From Myxococcales bacterium (lineage in GTDB: Bacteria; Myxococcota_A; Polyangia; Palsa-1104; JAEUJZ01), in NCBI GenBank assembly GCA_016794505.1, contig JAEUJZ010000014.1, positions 79,595-143,594 on the forward strand: a DNA stretch of 64,000 nucleotides, given 5' to 3'. Positions within the stretch are counted from its first letter, which is position 1; each line of letters starts with the position of its first letter. The notes under the pieces were generated by a model that was not told the origin of the DNA, ran no database searches, and saw only the letters and a program-made list of their open reading frames with translations. Shown here in pieces: positions 27,283-36,663 of this stretch. The position numbers were made by a program, and so were the translations under genes.

Positions 27283-27687
27283 TCAAGACTCGACGGTGTC
27301 GCTCGGCTGCGCAGGCGCCTCGCCAGTTGGTGGGCATCGCATGGGTCGACCGCGCGGGATGCGCTGCAGGGTGCTGGTCTCGCAGCGCAGCGCTTCTTTT
27401 AGAAAGCGGAAGCAGTCGTCGGGCCGCAGCGACTCACCGCAGGTAAACAGATCGAGCGCGACGAAGCGATGCTCGGGCCAGGTGTGAACGGCCAAGTGCG
27501 ACTCTGCGATCACCACAACCCCGCTGACTCCGTGTGGACTGAAGCGATGAAAACACGAGCTGACGATGGTGGCGCCGCAGCGCTGGGCCGCTTCGATGAG
27601 GAGCTGTTCGATGATGTGCGGATCGTCAAGCAGCGCGACATCGCAGCCATATAAGTCGGCCAAGACCTGAACACCTAGCACATCCAT
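27283..27687 (-). CDS. speD: S-adenosylmethionine decarboxylase proenzyme
   Basis: Decarboxylates S-adenosylmethionine to the aminopropyl donor for spermidine; the pyruvoyl cofactor forms when the proenzyme cleaves itself before a serine. 134 residues, the small class 1B (SpeH/SpeD) size. The cleavage site is VIAESHLAVHTWPE, with E62-S63-H64 and the processing histidine, and the HRFSPHGVSG strand precedes it. The last 25 residues are a Pro-rich tail not seen in the core family. No other polyamine gene is in the window, so spermidine synthase must be elsewhere. No strong ribosome site precedes the ATG. Cytoplasmic. Confidence 0.92.
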   Translation of the reverse strand: MDVLGVQVLADLYGCDVALLDDPHIIEQLLIEAAQRCGATIVSSCFHRFSPHGVSGVVVIAESHLAVHTWPEHRFVALDLFTCGESLRPDDCFRFLKEALRCETSTLQRIPRGRPMRCPPTGEAPAQPSDTVES

Positions 27688-27795
27688 CGTGCGTCTAGTC
27701 CAACAGAGGGAGCGACGAAGTCAAGTTCCGCTTGTGAGCGAGCATCCATGCGATAATTCGGCCCACCTTTTCGCCACCGGCCACAGGACGACACC

Positions 27796-28296
27796 ATGGG
27801 CAAATTCACGGTCACACACGAGATCCACTGCAACGCCGAGAAGTTCTGGAAGCTCTTTTTCGACAAGGACTTCAACACCGCGCTGTTCAAGAATCACCTG
27901 GGCTTCCCCGAGTTCAACATCGTCGAGCAGACCGAAAACGACACCGAGCTTGTTCGACGAATCAGCGGCCAGCCCAAGATGGACATGCCGGGGCCCATCG
28001 CCAAGCTTCTGGGGTCGAACTTTGGCTACAAAGAAGACGGCAAGCTGGACAAGAAGACCAGCGTGTGGCGGTGGAAGATGACGCCCAGCGCCCTCGCCGA
28101 CAAGCTGCGCAACGAAGGCATGATGCGCATCGAGCCCATCGGTGACAGCAAGATTCGCCGCATCGCCGAGATCACCATCGAAGCCAAGATCTTCGGCGTC
28201 GGCGGCCTGCTGGAAAGCACGTCCGAAAAGCAGCTTCGCGATGGCTGGGATCGCAGTGCGCAGTTCATGAACGACTGGCTCAAGAAGCACCCCTAG
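27796..28296 (+). CDS. DUF2505-like START-fold protein
   Basis: 166 residues without a signal peptide. The beginning, MGKFTVTHEIHCNAEKFWKLFFD, is the first strand and helix of a START/SRPBCC fold, and the last helix, QLRDGWDRSAQFMNDWLKKHP, closes the cavity. Strands VWRWKMTP and RRIAEITIEAKIFGVGGLLES fit the DUF2505 family, small lipid- or ligand-binding proteins of Actinobacteria and Myxococcota with unknown ligand. It lies 31 bp upstream of the membrane protein gene on the same strand, suggesting co-transcription. Confidence 0.75.
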   Translation: MGKFTVTHEIHCNAEKFWKLFFDKDFNTALFKNHLGFPEFNIVEQTENDTELVRRISGQPKMDMPGPIAKLLGSNFGYKEDGKLDKKTSVWRWKMTPSALADKLRNEGMMRIEPIGDSKIRRIAEITIEAKIFGVGGLLESTSEKQLRDGWDRSAQFMNDWLKKHP

Positions 28297-28327
28297 CAGC
28301 ACGCCAACGCGCCGCGCAGAGGGGGGT

Positions 28328-29065
28328 ATGAGCGAGCGGAGTATTCACGGCCAGCGCGCCTTCGATCTGGCGTTTACGTGGCTGTCGTTGGCCTATGGCC
28401 TGTACTGCGCGGCCTATGACGCCGCCGCGTCGCGCGACGAGCTTCAGATCGCCTTTGGCATCGAGGCGATCGTGCTGTCACTGCTCGACTTTCTGTGGGC
28501 TCGCGAGCGCCGCGCGCTGGGCATCGCGCTTATCGCGGCGGGCGTGTCGGCGCCTGTCATCGGCCTGGGCTCAGCGCCGCTGTTCTGGCACAGCGTGCAG
28601 TGGTTCTCGGGGCCGGCGTTTTTCACGTCGCTGATCGTGGGAGCCGCCGCTGCCGTGCCGCTGATCTGGCTGGGACGATACACGCTGCTTCACGCGCAGG
28701 TCGCCGATGAGTCCGCCGATCCACGCTGGCTTGCTGCGGTGCGCTGGGCGCTGCGCATCGGGCTGTGGCTGGTCGTGCTCGCGTTTCGGCTGGGCGATTT
28801 TCAAAGCGGCACGCTGCTTGTGTATAGCGGTGCGGCGCTGGCTTTGCTCAGCTTGCTGATTGGCCTGCCCAGACGGATCAAGCTGCGCCCCGGCGGGCTG
28901 GGAAAGCTGGTGGCGTTCGTCGGAGGAAGCGCGCTTCTGATCACGCTAGTGGCCGGCGTCGCCGTCGGCTCGCACATGAGCACCGAGGAAGCGCTGCTCG
29001 GCATCGTGCCTGCGCTGCTGCTGATGGTTGTCGGCGGTTTTTTCGCGCTGCGCCGCCATCGCTGA
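28328..29065 (+). CDS. multi-pass membrane protein of unknown function
   Basis: 245 residues with about seven hydrophobic helices (AFTWLSLAYGLYCAAY, IAFGIEAIVLSLLDFLW, ALGIALIAAGVSAPVIGLG, FFTSLIVGAAAAVPLIWLG, ALRIGLWLVVLAFRLG, GTLLVYSGAALALLSLLIGL, and two near the end) and a short basic C terminus. No family motif is visible and there are few charged residues in the helices. It follows the DUF2505-like gene closely. It is probably an inner-membrane protein. Confidence 0.65.
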   Translation: MSERSIHGQRAFDLAFTWLSLAYGLYCAAYDAAASRDELQIAFGIEAIVLSLLDFLWARERRALGIALIAAGVSAPVIGLGSAPLFWHSVQWFSGPAFFTSLIVGAAAAVPLIWLGRYTLLHAQVADESADPRWLAAVRWALRIGLWLVVLAFRLGDFQSGTLLVYSGAALALLSLLIGLPRRIKLRPGGLGKLVAFVGGSALLITLVAGVAVGSHMSTEEALLGIVPALLLMVVGGFFALRRHR

Positions 29066-29132
29066 GACAGGCAGCCCCGCGCATCAAGCCAGCGCCTGCT
29101 GCAGCCCTGCAAAACCATCCTTCACAAACCAG

Positions 29133-29765
29133 ATGACGAGCCGCTCTGCCTTCCGGCATCTTACCGGCCGCATGATGCTGCGACCGCTTGCCGTTGGTTT
29201 TTTCGCGCTGTCTGCGCTGCCCTGTGTCCTGGCCCTGGCCAAGGAGTCCGCCCCCATGTCCAATCCGACAAACACCTCTGCAAAGCCGAGCTCTGCACCT
29301 GCGCTGTATGAGCTAAACGTCCGCACACTGGAAGGCCAACCGCTGTCTTTGTCGACGTATCGCGGCAAGGTGCTGCTGTTCGTCAACACAGCATCCGAGT
29401 GCGGATACACCCCGCAGTACGAAGGCCTGGAAAAACTGCATCAGCGTTACAAGGCGCGCGGCGTCGTCGTGATCGGCGTGCCAGCGAACGACTTCGGTGG
29501 GCAAGAGCCGGGCAGCGCCGCCACCATCGCCACGTTCTGCAAGACGCGCTACGGCGTCACCTTCCCGCTGCTTGAAAAAAGCATGACGATCGGTCCCGAG
29601 GCCGCGCCGCTTTACAAGTGGCTCGCCGAAAAGCACGGCGCACCGAAGTGGAACTTTCACAAGTACCTAGTCGGCAAAGACGGCCACGTGCGCAAGGCCT
29701 TCGGCAGCGGTGTCGAGCCCGAGAGCGCTGAGCTGATCAGCGCGCTAGAAGACGCGCTCAAGTAA
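29133..29765 (+). CDS. exported glutathione peroxidase, cysteine type
   Basis: Reduces peroxides using thiols. About 210 residues; after a leader (LRPLAVGFFALSALPCVLALA) the protein follows the GPx fold. The peroxidatic cysteine is in NTASECGYTPQYEGLEKLH (C90 from this start), the glutamine in ANDFGGQEPGS, and the Trp-Asn pair in PKWNFHKYLV, completing the Cys-Gln-Trp-Asn tetrad. The leader suggests export to the periplasm, which is less common than the cytoplasmic form. The start is uncertain: ATG codons at 29133, 29172 and 29175 all precede the leader and none has a clear ribosome site. There is no selenocysteine TGA at the active site. Confidence 0.88.
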   Translation: MTSRSAFRHLTGRMMLRPLAVGFFALSALPCVLALAKESAPMSNPTNTSAKPSSAPALYELNVRTLEGQPLSLSTYRGKVLLFVNTASECGYTPQYEGLEKLHQRYKARGVVVIGVPANDFGGQEPGSAATIATFCKTRYGVTFPLLEKSMTIGPEAAPLYKWLAEKHGAPKWNFHKYLVGKDGHVRKAFGSGVEPESAELISALEDALK

Positions 29766-29781
29766 GCGCGGGTCCGCCGCG

Positions 29782-30174
29782 CTACAGCGAAAACGCAAGC
29801 TGCGCCGACATCACGTTGCACACGCCTTTTGTCACCTTGATGCCCATCTGCGTCTGCGACGTATAGCCTGCCTTGCTGACGGTCACGGTGAACGTGCCGG
29901 GCCGCTCGTAAAAGCCACCGCTGTAGCCGCAGCTGCTGGCATCGCCAAAGACATCCAGCGTGGCCTTTTCCATGTTCGCGGTATCGGTGGCTTCCACCTT
30001 GGCATCGCAGATGCGCTTTCCGGTGGTTTTGTCTGTCACCGTGACGTTGAAGTTGGCCGCGGCGATGGCTGGACACGCGGTCCCTGGACCGCCATCACCA
30101 CCACAAGCCGATAGGCTTGCCCCACCGCTAAGCGCGACGCAAAAAAGCCAGAAACGAAGGCTCGTGGATCGCAT
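29782..30174 (-). CDS. lipoprotein with carboxypeptidase-regulatory-like beta domain
   Basis: 130 residues from the ATG at 30174, which has AGGAG eight bases upstream; a GTG at 30204 is less likely. The leader FWLFCVALSGGASLSAC gives a lipobox and is followed by a Gly-rich tether. The single domain (FNVTVTDKTTGKRICDAKVE ... ERPGTFTVTVSKAGYTSQTQ) has the carboxypeptidase-regulatory or Cna-B-like pattern: a small beta sandwich with two cysteine pairs. Such domains serve as spacers or binding modules at the cell surface. It starts 27 bp downstream of the stop of the NtrC-type regulator gene on the same strand. Confidence 0.72.
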   Translation of the reverse strand: MRSTSLRFWLFCVALSGGASLSACGGDGGPGTACPAIAAANFNVTVTDKTTGKRICDAKVEATDTANMEKATLDVFGDASSCGYSGGFYERPGTFTVTVSKAGYTSQTQMGIKVTKGVCNVMSAQLAFSL

Positions 30175-30200
30175 CGATCGTCTCCTTTTATGAGGTCTGA

Positions 30201-31805
30201 TCACTGCCCTTTTTCGCGCAGGCCCAGCTCTTTCATCTTGGTCTGCAAGCTCTTGCGGCTGATGCGCAGCTGACGTGCCGCCTGCGTGACGTTGCCGCCG
30301 GTCTGCTCCAGTGCTTTGACGATCATCTCGCGCTCCACTCGCTCGGTCTCTAGCCGGACGATCTCTTTGAGCGAGGACGCAGGTCGTGGGCCGGCGCTGG
30401 GGCCGCTGGCTGGATCGTGAACCGCTGACGCAGGCACAGCCCCTGCTGCATGCGGCGCGCCGACGGAGTGTACAGCCGACACTGCCGACGAAGCAGGCAC
30501 CACCGACGAAGCCGAGCCGATGTTCATGGCGACCACGGGGGGACTTCCCGGAACCGGTGGCATCGCGACGCTGCCTGGGATCACCGCTACGGCCGCCGGC
30601 AGATCGCGCAGACCCAGCACCGCGCTGTCCGACAACAGCACGGCGCGCTCTAGGATGTTTTCCAGCTCGCGAATATTGCCGGGAAACGGATACCGCACCA
30701 GCGCATCCAGCGCGTCGGGGGCAATGCCAGTCACGGCCTTCTTCAAGCGCTCGTTGAACTTGGCGATGAAGTGCGTGACCAAAAGCGGAATGTCCTGCTG
30801 CCGCTCGCGCAGGGGCGGCAGCGAGATCGGCACGACGTTCAGTCGATAAAACAGCTCTTCGCGGAAGTTGCCAAGCGCCACTTCGCGCACCAGATCGCGG
30901 TTGGTCGCAGCGATCACGCGCACATCGACGCGCAGCGTCTTGATGCCACCGACGCGCTCGAATTCGGACTCTTGCAGCACGCGCAGCAGCTTGACCTGCA
31001 TCTCGACGGGCAGCTCGCCAATCTCATCGAGAAACAGCGTTCCTTTGTCTGCTAGCTCAAAGCGCCCCGGCTTCTGCGAGACCGCGCCGGTAAACGCGCC
31101 TTTTTCGTAGCCGAACAGCTCGGATTCCATCAGCGTCTTGGGAATCGCTGCGCAGTTGATCTTGATGAACGCTTCGCTCTTGCGGCTGGAGTGTTCATGC
31201 AGAGCCCGCGCCACCAGCTCTTTGCCGGTACCGCTCTCGCCTGTGATCAAAACCGTCGACGGTGTGTCGGCGACTTTTTCGATCAGCTGAAAGCACTGCC
31301 GCAACGCAAAGGATGTGCCGATCAAGCCAAAGCGGCCCAAGTGACTGGGCACGCTGCCACTGCGCGGATCGCTGCGCTCGGCTTTTTGATCGAGCTCGAA
31401 GCTCGACAGCGCCTTGCGCACGACTTGCAGGATGTAGTCCTGGTCCGCGCCTTTTTCGATGTAGTCGAAGGCGCCGTGCTTGACGGCCTCGACGGACTCC
31501 GTGATGCGGCCATAGGCGGTCCAGATGATGATCTTCAGCTCGGGATACTCAGCAATCGCGCGACGAAACAGCGTCATGCCATCCATGCGCGGCATGCGCA
31601 GATCCGTGATCAAGCACGCCACCTCGCGACCGCTGCTCTGACACTGAGCCAGCGTGCTCAGCGCATCTTCACCGTCGCGAGATTCCAAGACTTCATAGCC
31701 TTCACGACGCAGAAGCGAGCCCAAGACCTTGCGGAGATTGGGCTCATCATCGGCGATGAGGATGCGTAACGGAGAAGTCGAAGGAGGTTGACTTGCAGCG
31801 AACAT
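30201..31805 (-). CDS. NtrC-family sigma-54 response regulator
   Basis: About 534 residues. A receiver domain with the phospho-acceptor in [13 protein letters not shown] (D68 from this start) is followed by the sigma-54 AAA+ domain: Walker A GESGTGKE, the sigma-54 contact loop GAFTGA, Walker [12 protein letters not shown], and the R-finger region [22 protein letters not shown]. Then comes an unusually long Ala/Pro/Ser/Val linker and a Fis-type helix-turn-helix ([26 protein letters not shown]). It activates sigma-54 promoters when phosphorylated. No histidine kinase gene is adjacent, so it is an orphan. A GTG at 31820 is an alternative start; ATG 31805 has AGGT upstream. Confidence 0.93.
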   Translation of the reverse strand: MFAASQPPSTSPLRILIADDEPNLRKVLGSLLRREGYEVLESRDGEDALSTLAQCQSSGREVACLITDLRMPRMDGMTLFRRAIAEYPELKIIIWTAYGRITESVEAVKHGAFDYIEKGADQDYILQVVRKALSSFELDQKAERSDPRSGSVPSHLGRFGLIGTSFALRQCFQLIEKVADTPSTVLITGESGTGKELVARALHEHSSRKSEAFIKINCAAIPKTLMESELFGYEKGAFTGAVSQKPGRFELADKGTLFLDEIGELPVEMQVKLLRVLQESEFERVGGIKTLRVDVRVIAATNRDLVREVALGNFREELFYRLNVVPISLPPLRERQQDIPLLVTHFIAKFNERLKKAVTGIAPDALDALVRYPFPGNIRELENILERAVLLSDSAVLGLRDLPAAVAVIPGSVAMPPVPGSPPVVAMNIGSASSVVPASSAVSAVHSVGAPHAAGAVPASAVHDPASGPSAGPRPASSLKEIVRLETERVEREMIVKALEQTGGNVTQAARQLRISRKSLQTKMKELGLREKGQ

Positions 31806-31945
31806 CGTCTGACCTGCCACGTCGTGACCCTATCACTGCCGTCGTCGGCAGGTCAATTGACGGAGCTCACAAGGTTGGTGGCGTACCGGCCAGCGAGCAA
31901 AGGCCGACAGCGCGCGGGCATGTGGCGGGCGCTGCCGCAATGCGC

Positions 31946-32920
31946 TCAACGCGTGCCGATAAATGGAATGCGATCGTGGCTTAGCTCGTCGAGCATGGCC
32001 TGCATCTGGCGCTCGACCACGTCATAGCAGCGGGCCAAGATCGCTTCGTCATCGGCCTGCTCGGGGCGGACATCGGGAAAGCGGATCGGCTCACCAAACG
32101 ACAGCGTGGTCTGCGCCGGCAGCGGCAGATACGGCAGGTACGCCAGGCTGACGCCCCACGGAATCGACAGCGCGATCGGCAGCGTATCGGCGCGCAGCAA
32201 GCGATGCATGCCGGTCACGCGCGCCAGCATTTCGCCGCGCGTTAAGATCACAAGCTGTTCATGGGTGCCGACGGATACCACGGGGACAATCGGAACACCG
32301 GTCCGCAGCGCCAAGCGCAAAAAGCCGCGTCGGCCATGAAGCTCGATGCGGTCGCGCTGCGAAAAGGGCCGGCACGCATCCCAGTCCGACCCCGGATAGA
32401 CCAAGAGCAGGCGCTGTCGCTGCAGAGCGCGCTCGGCGACACCGGTCCCGGCTCGCACGGCTCCGAGGCGCAGGGCATAGCCGCGGATGCGCGGATCGAT
32501 GAACACAGCATCGTGGGCCAGCCCGTGCAGGATGCGCTGCGGTCCATGGCTGTCATAGACCGCAAGCGCCGTAAACAGCGAGTCAAAGGGCAGAGCACCG
32601 CCGTTGTGATTGCCGACCAAGAGCGCCGCGCCTTGCGCAGGAATGTGCTCGACACCGCGCACCTGCAAGCGGAAGTAATGGCGAGAAAGAACCCGCGCCA
32701 CGTCGGCGAACACCGACACCAGGTCTGGATCATAGGCGTCAAGATCGTCGCAGGGCGGCAGCTTGACACCGCGCAGACGATCGCGCGCCCCGCGCAGCAT
32801 GATGCTGAAGATGCCGGGCGGCGTCAGCATCAGCAGATCGCGGCCGTTCATCGCGCGGGATGCCCGCTGATACCACGCAGAAAACGCCTGCGCCGTGCTG
32901 AAAGGACTCTCGTGCTTCAT
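31946..32920 (-). CDS. PlsC-like lysophospholipid/glycerol acyltransferase
   Basis: 324 residues from the ATG at 32920. The acyltransferase motif GNHNGGALPFDSL supplies the catalytic histidine and aspartate. Motif III is in LLLVYPGSDWDACRPFSQRD, and VPIVPVVSVGTHEQL matches the PIVPV block. This spacing is typical of the DGAT-like branch of the LPLAT superfamily seen in Myxococcota and Actinobacteria. It probably acylates a lysophospholipid or a diacylglycerol-type acceptor at the inner membrane. The upstream frame to 33109 adds a basic stretch without conservation. It is divergent from the unknown gene at 33155. Confidence 0.85.
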   Translation of the reverse strand: MKHESPFSTAQAFSAWYQRASRAMNGRDLLMLTPPGIFSIMLRGARDRLRGVKLPPCDDLDAYDPDLVSVFADVARVLSRHYFRLQVRGVEHIPAQGAALLVGNHNGGALPFDSLFTALAVYDSHGPQRILHGLAHDAVFIDPRIRGYALRLGAVRAGTGVAERALQRQRLLLVYPGSDWDACRPFSQRDRIELHGRRGFLRLALRTGVPIVPVVSVGTHEQLVILTRGEMLARVTGMHRLLRADTLPIALSIPWGVSLAYLPYLPLPAQTTLSFGEPIRFPDVRPEQADDEAILARCYDVVERQMQAMLDELSHDRIPFIGTR

Positions 32921-33154
32921 CGGATCGCCGTGGGCAAGTGGGGAACGAAATCGCACCGCTGAAGGCAGCCGCTGGACACGCAATTTTCTGCGTGTTTTCC
33001 GTCGAGAATTCGCATCCAAGAGGCGGCCACAAGAGGCGGCCCGCAGGCCAGAGACTACGCCGCGATGATCGCGTGGAGCCAGCCAAAAATTTGCCTGCTC
33101 GGCGATCACCCTGCAGCGTAAGACCTACATTACCCACATAGGCACAGGTCACCC

Positions 33155-34072
33155 ATGAGCAGAAGACCCGAACTCGCCAGGGATGTAGCCAAGGACAGCG
33201 AGCGCCTGATCGCCCGCAGCAGCCAGCCCGTCATCGCCGAGCGGCCTTTGGCATCCGCATCCCCCCGGCTGGCCTCGACATCGCACGCCGCGAGCCTGCA
33301 AGGACCGCCGTGCGCCGAGACGGTCTCGCTGCTGCTGACGCGGGCCCGCGATCTTTTGGGCATGGGCACGCAGCCAAGGCAGGACCGCCGTGGCTGCCTG
33401 CGTGCCCTCGCGCCGATCCTACGCTTCATCCACGACCACGCCGAGCTCTGCAACGAAGCCAGCCTGCGGCCCGAGGTTCGTCGCGCCGTGCTGCGCATCG
33501 CGCAAGAGCTTGAGTCGCCGTCCGTGCCGCCGCTTTCGATCCCCGTGCCGATGCCGGTGCAGCATGAAGAGGCGGTGCGTACCGGCGCGCTGCTTCTGGC
33601 CGCGTATCGCGCAGCGGTCGAGCGCAGCGAAGGTACAGGCCCACATGTTGCCGCCTTTGGCTGCGACGAAGACACGCGCCCGACGGATGGCATCGCGGTC
33701 GCCGACGGCATCGCACGCTTTCTGGCCGCTGCGATAAACCAGCCACATGTGCTCGTGCGCGCCGGGCTCTCGGGTCGTCAGCTCGCAGGTTTGGAAGCGC
33801 AGGGACGCGTGCTCCGCGCGCACGCCGCCCAGCGCGAGAACGCCGCACCATCGATCGATGCGGAACAGCGCGAGCGCACCATGCACGTGGTGCTGGAACA
33901 CTTTTTCGGTCGCTTCGAGGCAGCGGTCCACGCCCGCTTGTCGCAGCAGCCAGCGCTTCGTCAACGCGCACTGCGTCTGTTGCCGGGCCGCGGTGTGGTG
34001 CCAGGAAGCGATCGCCCCGCGTATGCAAGCTGTCATGTCACCGACAGCGGGCGCCTGGTCTATGTCTGCTGA
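33155..34072 (+). CDS. unknown protein
   Basis: 305 residues with no recognised family. The first 55 residues are low in structure and rich in Ser/Ala/Pro. The rest is largely helical (AETVSLLLTRARDLLGM, RALAPILRFIHDHAELCNEA, EEAVRTGALLLAAYRAAVE, MHVVLEHFFGRFEAAVHARL) and ends in GRLVYVC. No signal peptide and no transmembrane segment. The codon pattern is like its neighbours, which supports a real gene. Long antisense frames here are shadows. Confidence 0.6.
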   Translation: MSRRPELARDVAKDSERLIARSSQPVIAERPLASASPRLASTSHAASLQGPPCAETVSLLLTRARDLLGMGTQPRQDRRGCLRALAPILRFIHDHAELCNEASLRPEVRRAVLRIAQELESPSVPPLSIPVPMPVQHEEAVRTGALLLAAYRAAVERSEGTGPHVAAFGCDEDTRPTDGIAVADGIARFLAAAINQPHVLVRAGLSGRQLAGLEAQGRVLRAHAAQRENAAPSIDAEQRERTMHVVLEHFFGRFEAAVHARLSQQPALRQRALRLLPGRGVVPGSDRPAYASCHVTDSGRLVYVC

Positions 34073-34125
34073 GGACGTGCGGGCCCGGCGTAGGCCACCT
34101 GCAGCCCGCTCTGGTGGCGGCGCTC

Positions 34126-34587
34126 TTAGGAGCCAAGCAGCTTCTGCACTTCTGGACTGGGATTGCGCAGAGCAGCCTGATTCACCGAGACGAACACCTT
34201 GGCGAAGTCGGGGTTCTTGAAGTCGAACGTGTGCGTCCCGTCGTTGGCCACGCGGTAGGAGTATTCCGGCAGATCGCAGCCGACACAGCTTGGCTTCAGC
34301 AGGTGCTTCTTCGCCGAGCGCACGCGCAGCGGCCGCACGATCAGGAAGAACGTGATCAGATAGAAGCCCAGCGACAGCAGAAGAAAGATGTACTCGTACG
34401 TGCGCAGCGAGACATATGTCACGTGCGCCACGCAGGCGCTGCAGTACGGCACCTTCCACGTCGACATGTGACGTCGGTTGCCGATCTTTTGCCCTGCCAT
34501 CAGGCTCTGCGTGCTGTCTGCCGGCCCGGCGCAGCAGGCGCACATGCGCGGAAAGCTCAGCGACTTACCAACCACTGTGATCTGCAT
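34126..34587 (-). CDS. membrane protein with CxxC zinc-ribbon-like cysteines
   Basis: 153 residues from the ATG at 34587, chosen for the AGGGAGGG ribosome site. Three Cys pairs are present: MCACCAG near residue 17, YCSACVAH near 48, and CVGCDLPEYSY near 100. A hydrophobic block (YEYIFLLLSLGFYLITFFLIV) makes one or two transmembrane helices. The cysteine pairs suggest a metal-binding ribbon on the cytoplasmic face. The C-terminal part (TFDFKNPDFAKVFVSVNQ) resembles tails of small myxobacterial membrane proteins, but no named family was recognised. The upstream frame to 34716 runs through a 15-bp tandem repeat and is rejected. Confidence 0.65.
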   Translation of the reverse strand: MQITVVGKSLSFPRMCACCAGPADSTQSLMAGQKIGNRRHMSTWKVPYCSACVAHVTYVSLRTYEYIFLLLSLGFYLITFFLIVRPLRVRSAKKHLLKPSCVGCDLPEYSYRVANDGTHTFDFKNPDFAKVFVSVNQAALRNPSPEVQKLLGS

Positions 34588-34648
34588 GCGGTCCCTCCCT
34601 CCGCTGCTCGTCGCTTGGTACGGTATCACGATCCCCCACGGCCAGCCG

Positions 34649-34693
34649 CGCACGAAGCGGCCACGCACGAAGCAGCCGCGCGCGAAGCGGCCA
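34649..34693. repeat. 15-bp tandem repeat, three copies
   Basis: CGCACGAAGCGGCCA followed by two variants with two changes each. It lies just upstream of the CxxC membrane protein gene, between divergent genes. Confidence 0.6.
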
Positions 34694-34758
34694 CACACGG
34701 GGCAAAAGGACTGCATCTAGACCGGCTGCCGGGGAAGGGCGCATAGTCAAAAGAGCTC

Positions 34759-35148
34759 ATGCTTGGCTGGCAACAGATCGGCCCGCACCGCTACCACACC
34801 GATGGTGCCTTCCTGTACTGGGAACCGCATGGCGCGATCCTGCCCGAGCACGTGCCGCCGTTTCTTGTGCTGCTCGATCAGCTCGGAGCGCGCACGCGGC
34901 GCATTACCCTGCTCATCGATCAGCGCGATGGCCAGCCCTTTGGGCCGGTCGCACGACGCATGGTGCTGGACTACCTGCGTGAAGCTCGCCCCGATGCCTT
35001 TGTCGCCTTTGTCGGATCCAAGCTGCCGCAGCGAGCCGTAAACCAGCTTCTGATCGGCGCGGCACGCATGCTGTTTGGTTATGAGCTACGCCATGCCCAC
35101 TTCGACACCGTCGAAGAAGCCCAGCGACATCTGAAGCGGCCAGCCTAA
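34759..35148 (+). CDS. small STAS/SpoIIAA-like protein
   Basis: 129 residues, no signal. The pattern of strands and helices (FLYWEPHGAILPEHVPPFLVLLDQL, RITLLIDQRDGQPFGP, MVLDYLREARPDAFVAFVGS, GYELRHAHFDTVEEAQRHL) fits the small STAS-like proteins of Myxococcota, which have a central strand, a LLID-type loop and a closing helix. Phosphorylatable serine is not obvious. Function unknown; often near regulatory genes, but here the neighbours give no clue. Confidence 0.5.
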   Translation: MLGWQQIGPHRYHTDGAFLYWEPHGAILPEHVPPFLVLLDQLGARTRRITLLIDQRDGQPFGPVARRMVLDYLREARPDAFVAFVGSKLPQRAVNQLLIGAARMLFGYELRHAHFDTVEEAQRHLKRPA

Positions 35149-35227
35149 GCCGTCCGAAGGCCCGATGCCGAAAGATGCCGTGGGAAAGGCATTGAGCGAC
35201 AGGGCGCCAGCGTGGTAAACGCGGCGC

Positions 35228-36661
35228 ATGCCAATGCTTCGCGCTCCGCTGGGCCTGCCTGGCTTGCTCTTGCTCTCGGCCTCTCTGCCCGCTGCTCTTT
35301 TGGGCTGCAGCGATCTCATCGCCCCCGACCCCTATCAGGGCACGATTGACTCAAGCGGCTTTGACACGGCGTTCGGTGGACCGGCCAAACCGCCAAGCTG
35401 GCCAAACAGCGTATTTCCTTGCTTGGCACCTCGGCGCGGCCTGGGAGGCGGAACCAACGGCATCGACGGGCAGACGTGGTGGTACATGGGCGGTCTGTCC
35501 GCAAGTCAGCTCGACCTGAGCAACGCCGCAGACCCCAGCAAGGCGCTGCCCCCGTCGGTGTACCAGGTCACTGGCTGCGACGGAGGCGAAGGCAAAGCCG
35601 ATGCGATCAGCCGCAGCAACTACGATGCGCGGGTCCACAACTACCTGACCGACCGCCAGTATCCGGTGGTCTCGTACGGCAGCTTTCCTGCCCAGGTCGG
35701 CGCGGCCGGCGAGCCGACCAACGTCGCCAGCTATCGCCCGTTCCACGTCGTCGTGCCGGTGGCGCTGCGTGACTCGGTGCGTTCGCGCATGGGCTGCAAC
35801 GACATCAAGAGCGAGCGCTCGCTGCTCGAACGCGCTGGATGGAGCCGCGAGACCAAGACCTTCCCGGAAAATGCGCCGTACAACTTGGATCTTCGCATCC
35901 CGTCGCGCGACGACATCCGCGCCGGTCGCGTAACCTTCCGCGACTGGCCGATGGTCAGCGTAGCCACGGTGCTAATGAAGACGCCTGTAGCCAACGAGTC
36001 CTGCCCGTTCCAAAGCGGCAGCATGGCGCAGTACCCGAAGTTCCCAGGCGATCCCAACGCCAGCTTCCAGTTCCCACAACAGCACTGGCTGCGCGGTCTG
36101 CTTGGTGGATACATCGACGGCGGCGATCTGCCGACGACCACCGACCCCGCGGCCTGCGCCGACATCCTGCGCTATCCCACGGGCAAGAGCTGCATGATGA
36201 CCAGCGAATGCAACGCAGCAGCCAACGAGATCTGCAGCAGCGGTCGCTGCCAGGCGCCGATCCCGGTCTGTCCGCAGCTCAACGAGCTCTTTGTCGACAT
36301 CGGCGAAGTGCCGCTGCCGACCAGTGCCACGCTCAGCAATCCGATCCCCAACGCGACGGTATCGCTGCCTGATCCGACGGCACCGATGGATCCCAAGAAA
36401 GCGCGCACGGCCGACATCTTGGCGATCTTTTCTGCCGTGCCCTCAGACCCCAGCTATTCGCCGGTCTGCCGTCTGCGGTTCTTCGACAAAAAGAAAGTCA
36501 CCTGCGCGGCCAGCGAGCCATCGGATCTGGTGGCGCCGCGACCGCTGTGCAGCGCTGCGGAGCTCAAGGCGCAGCCGGATGCGCTGATCACCAAGGACAG
36601 CATGGGCAGGCCGCTGCCCACCTACTACGTCCACTGCTTGTTCCAGAAAAAGACGCAGTAG
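35228..36661 (+). CDS. lipoprotein, probable partner of the TonB-dependent receptor
   Basis: 477 residues. The signal LLLLSASLPAALLGC has a clear lipobox. The mature protein is rich in Asn, Pro and Gly with many short loops, has spaced cysteines (VTGCDGGEGKAD, MGCNDIKSE, KSCMMTSECNAAANEICSSGRCQ) and no known domain. It ends two bases before the receptor start, so the two are one transcription unit. By position it resembles the lipoprotein partners of receptors in SusD-like systems, but no SusD similarity is visible. It is likely at the outer membrane, binding the ligand or capping the barrel. Confidence 0.75.
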   Translation: MPMLRAPLGLPGLLLLSASLPAALLGCSDLIAPDPYQGTIDSSGFDTAFGGPAKPPSWPNSVFPCLAPRRGLGGGTNGIDGQTWWYMGGLSASQLDLSNAADPSKALPPSVYQVTGCDGGEGKADAISRSNYDARVHNYLTDRQYPVVSYGSFPAQVGAAGEPTNVASYRPFHVVVPVALRDSVRSRMGCNDIKSERSLLERAGWSRETKTFPENAPYNLDLRIPSRDDIRAGRVTFRDWPMVSVATVLMKTPVANESCPFQSGSMAQYPKFPGDPNASFQFPQQHWLRGLLGGYIDGGDLPTTTDPAACADILRYPTGKSCMMTSECNAAANEICSSGRCQAPIPVCPQLNELFVDIGEVPLPTSATLSNPIPNATVSLPDPTAPMDPKKARTADILAIFSAVPSDPSYSPVCRLRFFDKKKVTCAASEPSDLVAPRPLCSAAELKAQPDALITKDSMGRPLPTYYVHCLFQKKTQ

Positions 36662-36663
36662 CC

